DNA of 64,000 nt, from NCBI GenBank assembly GCA_030142905.1, contig JASJOG010000035.1, forward strand, positions 124,001 through 188,000. Direction: 5' to 3'. Below, one piece after another: positions 1 through 22,264 of the stretch. This stretch comes from Heliopora coerulea (lineage: Eukaryota > Cnidaria > Anthozoa > Scleralcyonacea > Helioporidae). Made by a program: the position numbers and the translations under genes. The notes beneath the pieces were generated by a model. The model saw nothing but the letters and a program-made list of their open reading frames with translations, was not told the DNA's origin and did no database searches. The number at the start of each line of letters is the position of its first letter. Within the stretch, counting starts at the first letter, position 1.

Positions 1-1405
1 GTATTTGTTACATTAGGGGCTTATCTTGATGATACTATATTGCAGATCTGCAGAAATTTAAACTCTTATAATTATAGCCTCAGAGAAAGCTGGGTTGAAT
101 ACTTTTTACAGTCTCTTTTAGCTTGACTGATATTTTGATTGATTTTAAGTCATCAATAAGAAGCTAAATAATTGGTATAGTGGGTGGGACTGCAGCTTTC
201 TGCTCCTTGGAAGTTTTTTCTTGGCAGGACTGTTTTTTTTCAGGTTGTTTCTTTTCTGTTTTTCCTAGGCTATAGGTTTCAAAGTATCAAATAAACATGT
301 AAGTGCAAATACACCTTTTGCTGTTCATTACCAGAAAATATTCTATCATTAACGCCAACCTCAAACTCATTAACGCAAAAATACATTCATTTTATTCAAT
401 CAACTTTCACTACTGTTGATACGCAACCATTTGCATCAAGGGACATTCCATAAAGTCAACAGATGACCATTAACACCAATCTACTATACATTAGGGATAA
501 TAAAATTTCAATTAGGTAAGACATTAATTGTAATTTTGTAATTGTAAAAAGTGTAATTGAAATTTTATTTTCCCTAATGTATAGTAGATTGGTGTTAATG
601 GTCGTCTGTTGGCACTATGGAATGCTCTTTGATGCAAATGGTTGTGTATTTATGCTAATGAATGTTGATTGAATAACATAAATGTAGTTTTGCTTTAATG
701 AGTTTGAAGTTGGTGCTAATGATAGTATATTTTCTGGTAATGAACAGCAAAAGGTGTAATAATTCATTAAGTATACCCTAATAGGAGGTATTGAAAGTGG
801 TCCTTTTGGAGTGTACGTCTAATCAGGGGCCAACAGCACCTTTTCACAGTCCCAATAAACACCTATATCGTTGTGATTAATATAATACAGGGTGTTAACC
901 GGGCTTCTCAAGACGAATTGCTTGCCTGATATCATCAGGTGTGTATGTGTGTATATGTGCATGTAAACTGCAAGTGGATAATCTTCGATACACACAACAA
1001 CGTTCACCAACCAGCAGTGAGCTAGTTCCTATTAAAAGTTAATTTCTAGGCCTGATACAAAAACAAAAAATACAAAATAAAACAAAACAAAACAAAGCAA
1101 ACACAATGAAATTAAATCAAATGGGTAACGTAATAAACATCGTTATTTGTGATCTTCAAAATCCATTGTTTTCCCAGTTAGAACTTCAAACGAACAACTG
1201 ACATCGACACTTGGAATTTTACACTTACAGTGTAGTTTCAAATTGCATATCTTGGCTTTCCCAGGAAGTCAGAAGTGGACACATTTCCAGGGATGTTTTC
1301 TGTGGTTGGACGTTTAGTGACATAGCTGTTCCGCTTCCAATAGCACTTCCAAAACCCCTGGAAGTCTAACTACTACAAGAGAAGTAAAATAAAGTAATTA
1401 CTCAC
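1..1405 (-). other. TECPR1 first intron / no recognised exon
   Basis: Downstream of the first TECPR1 exon on the minus strand I find no further TECPR1 exon. The stretch holds a long foldback element (about 310-758) and AAAAC-rich low-complexity DNA near 1070-1110. The open frame at 819-1010 resembles nothing I know. Confidence 0.5.
310..758. mobile_element. Foldback (long inverted-repeat) MITE
   Basis: Two arms of about 210 bp are imperfect reverse complements. The left arm starts TACACCTTTTGCTGTTCATT near 310 and the right arm ends with its complement near 758. They pair through sub-motifs such as the ATACATTAGGG / CCCTAATGTAT pair near the centre, leaving only a short AT-rich loop near 515-545. 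It has no coding capacity. Family unknown; the structure fits a non-autonomous foldback DNA transposon inserted in the TECPR1 intron. Confidence 0.8.
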
Positions 1406-1672
1406 AGATTCGGCGGACCAATTGTGCCTTATATCCCATCTTTGATTCTCGTAGGTGGAGACTTGCACCCTTATGGGAACATCACGAGCGTGGACATACA
1501 TGTACACACTTTGATCTCCGCCAACTGCAAAGGCACACGATTCTACCGCAGAAATGCGCTTTATGATATCATTTTCCTCGGAGCGTAGTTTTAATTTATT
1601 GTCCTCCAACGATAGGGTATAGGCATACCCGTTTGTGTCCGTCAGCCAAATTACAGCTCCTCTGTCACACAT
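1406..1672 (-). CDS. TECPR1: TECPR1 homologue, 5' coding exon (partial gene)
   Basis: First coding exon of a tectonin beta-propeller repeat protein 1 homologue. The 89 residues start at the ATG at 1672-1670 and match the extreme N-terminus of vertebrate TECPR1 in order: the tectonin-type strand W-x-T-D-x-x-G-x-x-Y-T-L-S, the R-I-S-A segment, then V-Y-M-Y-V-x-A-R-D-V-P-I-R and Y-E-N-Q-R-W. A good splice donor (GTGAG on the minus strand, 1405-1401) follows, so the 99-residue open frame runs about ten codons into intron. Known role of the family: binds ATG5-ATG12 and phosphoinositides or sphingomyelin on lysosomes, in autophagosome maturation and lysosomal repair. Later exons are not recognisable before the window edge. 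It is divergent from NUDT1, with 172 bp between start codons. Confidence 0.8.
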
Positions 1673-1844
1673 CGTCCGGCTCTCCTATCTTATTCGTCCG
1701 TTCCTCTACACCTGGAGGTCAGGAATTCAGAGGAAATTTCACAGGAAGGAAGTTGAAAATCGTCTTGGGCTCTAGGGCTCTTGTGTTCAATTCGACAAGT
1801 GACAACCGCCGGTAACGAACATTACTGTTTTCCACCTATCACCA
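1673..1844. promoter_or_regulatory. Presumed bidirectional promoter, TECPR1 / NUDT1
   Basis: Only 172 bp separate the divergent start codons of TECPR1 (minus) and NUDT1 (plus), so both 5' UTRs and the core promoters must lie here. No TATA box is evident. That it drives both genes is inference from spacing. Confidence 0.55.
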
Positions 1845-3744
1845 ATGGCCCAGAATAAATTATACACCTTGGTTTTCGTTCATACTTCCAGTAAGATTTT
1901 GCTTGGTATGAAGAAACGTGGCTTCGGTGTCGGGAGGTGGAATGGTTTTGGCGGGAAAGTTCACGTCGGAGAATCCATCGAGGCTGCGGCTAGCAGGTAT
2001 GGAAGTTATATAGACATTTGCTGTACTACGCCTGTTTGAGAAATTTTCATCAAACTGCTCGGGCAGTGAACGTACCTTTGCTTTTTTCCATCGCAGGTTT
2101 CAGCCTTTTTGGGAAGGGTATAGGGATAAGTTTATAACCCGAATGATAAATATCAATTATAACATGGTATTTATATCAAATAATGTTAGAATAGTACCAA
2201 CTGTAACTTGATTTATCCAGGGGCATTACAAGGAGTTCTGGCACTCTAGGGTGAGATGAATGTCAGCACCCCTCTGGGTCTTGTTCCCATACAACTAATG
2301 TCTATGGAGCCTTCCCAGGAAGATCTCAAGATTATACCATTCAAAATGGCACATTTGATGCACATCTGGCAAAATAATCATTTAAAATATTTGTATAATT
2401 ATAATCTCATCAATGCATATTGTATGGTAATGCACATATATTTTTTCATAGTAATATTTTACCTTGCCTTTGATTGGCACACTCTGATCATCACACCTGG
2501 GGCATAGTTTCCATCTGCCCCCACTTAATGATGCCATTACATTTGCAGCATTTAGGATTCAACTCTTACAAGGTATAAATCATCTTACACCAGCTACAAC
2601 TGGCAACTACAGCAGTAATTCCATTTAAACCCAAAATTAAGTTGTTTTTTAAGAGTATGGGAATGAAACAAAGGGGTCACAGCAGTTTTGGAAAGACAAA
2701 TTTGCATTGCTTCTGTGTCCAACAATTGATGACTGAGACTATAGCTGTTGACTTAATTAGTCTTCTGCACAAATTGTCAATTTCAAATCATTTGATACTT
2801 TGGGATTTAATCCATTAAGGACAAGGGAACACTTTATAGTTTTACTCTGGCTAATGCCAGACAATTTTACTTGTCAAGCAGATAAGCCCTGCTGCTTAAT
2901 GAGTCAATAGGCCAAAATAATAATGCTTTGATGCATATATATCATTAAATTTTAAAGAAACAATTCTATAGAGCTGCTTCACACTTTTTGAAATGGAACA
3001 GTAGACAGCAAAGCTACAAGTCACTTGAAACTTGTTGCACCCCACAAATACTGTTTCCAACATATTTATTGTGCAAGTTATTTACAAATTGACATCTGAA
3101 TCCTACGTGGTTTATAATGGCTTGCTTTGTGGAGTCACAATGCTCAATACTATGCAATTTGGTATGTAATTTTGAAATTTTAATTTTTAGTTCTAACTGT
3201 TGATATTTTTCTAATCAATTTTCTTATGTTCAGAGAGCTTTTTGAAGAATGTAGTTTAAAAGTCAAGACATTGAATGAAGTAGGTGTTCTTAAGTTTGAG
3301 TTTGTTGGTGAACCTGTGGTTATGGAAGTACATATTTTCAAAACAAACAGCTATATTGGGTCTCCACAAGAATCTGAAGGTACCATATCTGAAAAAACAA
3401 GTTGATGCTTTTTAAAGTTGTCATATTAAAAGCCCCCCCCCCCAAACTAATGCTCATTTTTGTAACAGTGTGAATGATATGAAGGAACTTTTAGTGAATT
3501 GTCTGGCTTGCCAAAGTGATTTGGGATGGCTCCAACTGGAGTATCAACTCATGGTTCAATACTGTTGGTTTTTGTAGAAATGAGACCACAATGGTTCCAT
3601 ACTGATCAAATCCCATTCAATGATATGTGGCCTGATGATAAACTTTGGTTTCCTATGTTATTAAATGGAGAGAGTTTTGAAGGATATTTCAAATTTGAAG
3701 GACTCAATAAAATCTTGGATTACACATTACAAAAGGTTGAATAA
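1845..3744 (+). CDS. NUDT1: NUDT1 / MTH1, oxidised purine nucleoside triphosphatase
   Basis: Three exons: 1845-1996, 3234-3379, 3578-3744, all GT-AG with continuous phase (465 nt, 154 aa; human MTH1 is 156). It hydrolyses 8-oxo-dGTP and 2-OH-dATP to monophosphates, clearing the nucleotide pool. The N-terminus [20 protein letters not shown] carries the family's substrate-pocket residues. The Nudix box is split by intron 1 (G-K-V-H-V-G-E ... S-R | E-L-F-E-E-C-S-L). The final exon carries M-W-P-D-D and ends in I-L-D-Y-T-L. One oddity: the Nudix consensus REUxEExGU has Ser in place of Gly. The start follows human MTH1. A candidate AATAAA lies at 3875-3880. The open frame that begins at 3526 includes intron before 3578. 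Confidence 0.95.
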
Positions 3745-3874
3745 TGTCAATTCCAAATGTAACTGGTAGTCTGGTATATAATTTTCTGTAAATACCTTAT
3801 CTGTTGTAGTTTTAGTTGTGCCAGTAGAAACACAGTCATTCCATAAAATTTCATATCAATGGTTTACTATATAT

Positions 3875-3880
3875 AATAAA
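3875..3880 (+). promoter_or_regulatory. Candidate poly(A) signal for NUDT1
   Basis: AATAAA about 130 bp after the NUDT1 stop codon, in AT-rich DNA. Assigned by position only. Confidence 0.5.
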
Positions 3881-5521
3881 CTATGTTTGACAATTTATAC
3901 TATTAGCATTACAATGTATACAATGTGCACTTCTTATACAAATATATTATAAACAATTATTTACTAGTACATGTTTTTAAAAAGGCCAAAAAGTTTCTCA
4001 ACACTTCCATGTAAGATACTTGTAGTTCAACACAGTCCTGGAGTTTTATCCTCTGGCTGGAATATAGGTTTTACACACATTTACAATTGCCAAAGGTCAT
4101 GTAAGGTTTCTTTCTTATTTATCTTTAGCTGTATTTTAGTAACAAAATCTGTTCAAATGCTCCACAGATTTTCTGCTTTTTGATGTAGTTTTAACAGGTT
4201 CATGGAATCCACTCATACATCCTTTCATATTGTTCAGGTGACCACATGCTTGACACTGGTTTGAAGAAAAAGAGAACACACTGAAGTATGGCACTGACTT
4301 GTTTAGTTTTGTGGCACTATTTTATTTTAAAAAGAATGACACAATAAATATGGTAGATAAGAGTTTAACCAATATAAACTTACCATCTTTTGTGTGGAGT
4401 ATAAGCAAACCAGAAATAAATCATACAAAAAGATACAAAACCAAATAAGGCTACAAGCACTCAGTTCTATTTAGTGATTCAAGTCCAAAGTTTGGATAAA
4501 AAATAAAAAACTTAAATTTCATTTGTAAAATACAGTAAAAGGATTACATTTACATGACTTACCCCCTTTGATTTTTCAGAGTTACCAGAATATTTTGAAA
4601 GAAGAGGTAAAGTGGGGAATGTTAGTATTTCATTATTTTAAACACCTTTTCAAATAATTACAAAAAACCAGTGATATAAAAGAAGAGATGACTTACCCCC
4701 TTGTCAAGAATGAAAATGAAATTAATGTGAAATGATATAAAATAAGAAAAGAAATAGAAAAAAATTACACAACAGGAAAAGTTGATTCTCATATGAACAA
4801 AATGTAACTATGATCACAAATTTCCATGAGGCCACATCAAATAACTTTAATGACAAGGTTTCAACAAAATAAAAGAATGTACTTACAAACTAGTAATCCA
4901 GTAAGAAGACATGTAAATTGTGAAAAGTAAAAAAAGAACATGAGATCAACAATCATAATTTCAAATTCATTTAATAAGCTGAAGCAAAATTTTATGAAGG
5001 GCTTTTCTCAGAGGCTTGGTTTCCATGGTTGCAAAATAGAAAAATCATATTACTGTCAGTAACATCTCAAAAAATTACATTTTTTTTAAATAAGTAAATG
5101 CAAGAACTTCATGGAATAGGTAAAAAATTACCTAAGCCAATAAGAAATGATAATTGTAAGCTCTATTACAAAACCTGTGTTACTTACCACATTTGCAATC
5201 TTTGAAAATGTCAGCAGCAGAACAGATGAAAGGAAAGAAGAAAGTTTAAAGGTCAAACTTTGTTTTCATGCATATCATAGCTGTATTATACTTGTATAAA
5301 ATGTAGGAAAACAAAATACTAAGAATTTTGAAGTTATAACCAAAATGTTCCTTGATACACTTATATGTCTTGGAATACATATTATAATGTCAGGGCAGAT
5401 GTAGAGGATCTTTTAAAGTTGCAAATTTAAGTTTTATGGGCAAAGCCCCAAGGAAATTTTTGGCCCACATCTAGCTGTAAGCCCTTTGAGAATACCAATG
5501 TAATTGTAGGGAGATGTAACA
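3881..5521. other. Intergenic, no gene recognised
   Basis: AT-rich DNA between NUDT1 and the foldback element. Only short open frames occur and none resembles a known protein or is flanked by convincing splice sites. Confidence 0.6.
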
Positions 5522-6100
5522 GCTTGTGGTCCTACTAAATACCGCCCGGAGCGCCTGAGAGTGCCCGGAGCTGCTGAGAGCGCCCAGGAATATGCAAGAT
5601 AGAATAAATCTATGTATGATCCTTTCTGGAGTTTTTTGACTCCTTTTTTTAACAAAAAATAATATTAAAAGTGATTTTCAACCAGCCTAGCAACAAACAC
5701 TGCTGTAGGGCTGCCCACGCAGCCTGGTTAATGAATATGATGATTAATTACATTTAGAAACACAAACTGAAACACAACGGCTGGATGACTCATACAGATA
5801 GAACTTCCATGTGTTTTTTACTATGCCCCTTTACGCAAAGTAATTTATTTATAATTACATTCATAACCAGTTCAAATATCATGTTTCACATAGCTTCCTG
5901 CATGGGCAGCCCTACAGCAGTGTTTGTTGCTAGGCTGGTTGAAAATCACTTTTAATATTATTTTTCGTTAAAAAAAGGAGTCAAAAAACTCCAGAAAGGA
6001 TCATACATAGATTTATTCTATCTTGCATATTCCTGGGTGCTCTCAGCGGCTCCCAGGCACTCTCGGGCGCTCCAGGCAGTATTTAGTAGGACCCACAGCT
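5522..6100. mobile_element. Foldback element with ~200 bp arms and GC-rich ends
   Basis: The left arm (about 5522-5722) and right arm (about 5903-6100) are near-perfect reverse complements, differing at scattered positions. Each outer end carries CCTACTAAATAC followed by tandem GAGAGTGCCCGG-like decamers (GC-rich in an AT-rich neighbourhood), and each inner end reads GCTGTAGGGCTGCCCA. The central spacer of about 180 bp is not palindromic. No ORF. Likely a non-autonomous foldback transposon; family unknown. Confidence 0.82.
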
Positions 6101-6620
6101 TGTGAAGGGCAAATGCACTACTCTGCTGGGCAAAATCACCTAGCACTAGCCAGAAGTCTGCCATGGCTCCTCAGTGGGTTAAACTACACAATGTGAATTG
6201 TGACACAAAAAATGGGTGATTCACCCCCTCTGAACAACAGTTAAACATATCAACTTCACCTTGATTCCCTGTTAATCATCTAGTCAGTTCTTAGTCTAAA
6301 ATGAGATTGGAAAGTAAGACTTACCGGCTGTCCAGTTTGCAACAACCATGAAAAAATGTCATAAAAAAAAAAAAAACCCAAAAAAACTCAGTGAGAAAAT
6401 TTTGAAATAATAAAATGGGATGTCTATTCTGCAGTGTATTCTCAATTTAATGAGTTTGTAAAACTAAAATATTTTAGTTTTCAAAACAGAGTGCTGTTGG
6501 CTGATAAAAAATGTCCTTTGTTTGCAACCTTTCCCTTACGGTTGCAAAATTGGTACTTTCACGTTTCTGCATGAATTTTGTCAATTGTGAGTCTTTTACA
6601 CTAATTATGAGTACTGTCTT
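6101..6620. other. 3' flank of RING gene, no gene recognised
   Basis: AT-rich, with an A-rich run at 6363-6385. It presumably holds the 3' UTR of the RING gene on the minus strand. I see no clear AATAAA. Confidence 0.5.
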
Positions 6621-7526
6621 TTAATGCAACAGCATTAAAACGAACTCTCGACGTTGTGATTGAACGTGATTTTCAATAGCAATACGAATGATGCCTACCC
6701 CCAAATGCCATATACACGCTTTTTCATGATTTCCTTTAGGTGAGAAGAGTTTGCCGCACTGTCCACAAGTTTTCATGGAAGTTGTTTGCGAAGGAGCAGG
6801 TGCACTGTGACGAGATGAGTGCCTTGGAAGACTCGACTTCTCAACCACAGTGCTTAATGTTGGCTCAGACTTCACAGACATTGCCGTTGTCATACGTGGA
6901 GGAGACAACACCAGCCTGTGTTTTGACTTCTCCATTCTTCGCCGCTCGCATTCAACCTCAAAACATTTCTTTTGCATTTTCAACCTGTGATCTCGAACAG
7001 CGTGCTCCATTTCTCGTCTCTTCTTTATGATAGTTTGTAAATTTTGTTTCAACACGCACTTTTGCGCCATTTGGTGCGTTCGTAAAGCTACAAAAGGCGT
7101 TCTAATACCACAACAACACGACACCATGCGAAAGTCGCATTTTTGCAAGTGGTCCTCTAAATCCAACCGTCTTGTTTTCTTACTGCAACCTTTGTTCGAG
7201 CAAAAGGTCATCGAGTACGGACATTCCTTCACAAAATGAGCAGTTAATTGATCTAGATAAACCACAGCGCTACATCCTTTCGTGCAAGTAACTTTCAACG
7301 CAGCTAACTGCCTCGTCCACTCGTTTGCAAGTGGCTGGGAGCATACAGAAAGTTCTTCAGAGCACACCAAACACAGTCCGTTTCGCTTTTTCCGTCTTTT
7401 GTAGCATGACCAGCAAAGAATATGGGAGCACTGACACAACACAGGGTCAATGAACACTCCGTGACAATGAGAACAAACGAATTGTGAGTCAACAGCTTCC
7501 TCGAAGTGCTTAACATTTATGCCCAT
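6621..7526 (-). CDS. RING / TRAF-type zinc-finger protein, intronless
   Basis: Single 301-codon frame. A C3HC4 RING finger occupies residues 18-55 (C18, C21, C33, H35, C38, C41, C52, C55). It is followed by TRAF-like CxH zinc-finger segments at roughly 80-160, a basic and probably coiled region (roughly 160-205), a Ser-rich linker, and near residues 252-272 a separate C-x2-C-x3-F-x5-H-x3-C-x2-H zinc-binding motif. RING plus TRAF-type fingers suggests an E3 ubiquitin ligase of the broad NRDP1/RNF41-, RNF151- or TRAF-like class; I cannot name an orthologue. Being intronless among intron-rich neighbours suggests a retrocopy or lineage-specific expansion. Its start lies 333 bp beyond the aconitase stop on the same strand. 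The last ~30 residues look less constrained; a missed 3' exon is possible. Confidence 0.8.
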   Translation of the reverse strand: MGINVKHFEEAVDSQFVCSHCHGVFIDPVLCQCSHILCWSCYKRRKKRNGLCLVCSEELSVCSQPLANEWTRQLAALKVTCTKGCSAVVYLDQLTAHFVKECPYSMTFCSNKGCSKKTRRLDLEDHLQKCDFRMVSCCCGIRTPFVALRTHQMAQKCVLKQNLQTIIKKRREMEHAVRDHRLKMQKKCFEVECERRRMEKSKHRLVLSPPRMTTAMSVKSEPTLSTVVEKSSLPRHSSRHSAPAPSQTTSMKTCGQCGKLFSPKGNHEKACIWHLGVGIIRIAIENHVQSQRREFVLMLLH

Positions 7527-7859
7527 TACAGCATTTCTCTGATCCCTCTGATAAAGATGTCAACACAAGCGTGCTAAGAACTGATAACTCTGTTGTTAAG
7601 TGCAATACGAAAAAATATGCGTTGCTAGGTGCCTAGGTGTTCAATATTTCTCGTGTCTTCTCTGCGAGTCGTTAGGTCTCGAGCGCGTGAACCCCACGAA
7701 AGATGGGAATATAAATTTATTGGGTATTTTACTTAATTCTTCAACGTAAAATGTGTTACAACTGTCACCTTTTCTTAATTGTAAATATATAAATCGATCT
7801 TCACTGTCAATAGCCTGCCTCACACGCCTCGAACAAAGTAAAAATAAGTTTAAAACGGC
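7527..7859 (-). other. ACO2 3' UTR / RING gene 5' region
   Basis: This 333 bp gap lies between two minus-strand genes. It must hold the aconitase 3' UTR, with a candidate AATAAA on the minus strand at 7721-7716 about 140 bp past its stop, and the promoter or 5' UTR of the RING gene. Confidence 0.5.
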
Positions 7860-20867
<13,008 letters not shown>

Positions 20868-21394
20868 TGCGGTTTTTTCTAAAGTAAAAAGGACTCCAAG
20901 TTATTCTGTCAAAATCGCTTACAAGTTTGTCATGTTTGTGGGAGCTGTTGAAATCTTCAACCTCTCTGACGAAAAACTGAGCCCGTGAAATACGAGTCGG
21001 CGGTGCTTGTTGTCCCCCTTTTTCATGTAATGTTTAACCTCTTGGAACAACCAGTCAGCAAATCGTGAGCAGAGGTTCAAGTTTGATCTCGTCAGATCTA
21101 TTCAAACGTCCGCAGATTTTGGTTCAGAGAAGTTCATCGTAACCTGCGATGTGCCTTGCTACTGTTACTGGATTATGAGCAAATATTTCTAGCCCGATTT
21201 TTAGAAGCAACTATCCTTAACTCGCCAGCCACCGGCCAAAACGGTAACAGTATAGTTTCAACCTGCTAAGCCAGCATTTTCGGAAGTTTCTTTCTTCACG
21301 TCCGCGTATGAAAACCAGATTTACTACCAATCTTGCCGAAAACGGGTTCGGCTGAATTTCTGTAAAAATCCCTCCAGACGCCAACCACAAAAGA
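20868..21394. promoter_or_regulatory. Intergenic promoter region, ACO2 / XPO6
   Basis: 527 bp separate the aconitase start (20867, minus) and the inferred XPO6 start (21395, plus). No TATA box is visible. On the aconitase side I looked for the CAGTG-loop iron-responsive element known in mammalian ACO2 5' UTRs and did not find one in the first ~100 bp. A shared promoter is inferred from orientation only. Confidence 0.5.
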
Positions 21395-22220
21395 ATGGTT
21401 AGTATTAATATTGAATACTTTGCAAATTACCTCCCACTTCTTTGTTATAATATTAAATAGATTTCATAATATTTTGTATGGTAAATTGATTGATGTACAT
21501 GTTAGTATGTATTATGAGATTTTAAACTGAAAATTATTTTCGTTATTTTATGTTAATTTCTGCTACATGAATACAGATTTAATTAGTGTTATTAAAATTT
21601 TATGTATAATGCTTAGTCCCATTTAATTAATTACATAATATTTTTCACCATTTAATTGAAGAAACAGTCTGGTGTACCATGTTGATAATTTCTGATGTTT
21701 TCTAAATTTAGATCAAAGTGTCTAATTTCTGAGGGTTATCCTATTGTCACAAACATTAATTTGGATAAAAGCAGAATCATATTGTTTTAAGATCTTCTAT
21801 AATTATCATTTTAATTCACTTTTCAGTTAACTATAACCATGTTAAGTTTATTTGTTTGATGTTCACCTTGTGATTTATAAAAAGGTTGAATCTCTCAGTA
21901 GATTGTAATACTTCATTAATTGAGCCCTAGTGAAATTAAGAATGCAAATTACTACCAGTTGACTTGCATCAGTTTCTGGTAATTTGCATTGCAACCTTGA
22001 CCTACTAAGAGTGCAAACTGATGTAAGTAATCTCTGTAACTTTTCAATCTTGGTGTAAGCCTGTGCAAGATACTGTAAGTTGGTGGTCAGGTGAGAAATA
22101 AGATGAAAATTTCAATGTTAAGGAAATTCAAATAGCTGTATGGATGTAGTACACTTAATATATTAGGCACAGTGCTCAGATATCATTTTAATTTTATAAA
22201 CATATATGTTTGCATATATA

Positions 22221-22264
<44 letters not shown>

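Noticed and set aside
819..1010. 63-codon minus-strand frame downstream of the TECPR1 exon as a further exon
   Set aside because: No similarity to TECPR1 and no matching phase or splice sites.
20868..20970. Iron-responsive element in the ACO2 5' UTR
   Set aside because: Mammalian ACO2 has a CAGUGN-loop hairpin just upstream of the start; I found no CAGTG on the sense strand here. A farther upstream UTR exon cannot be excluded.
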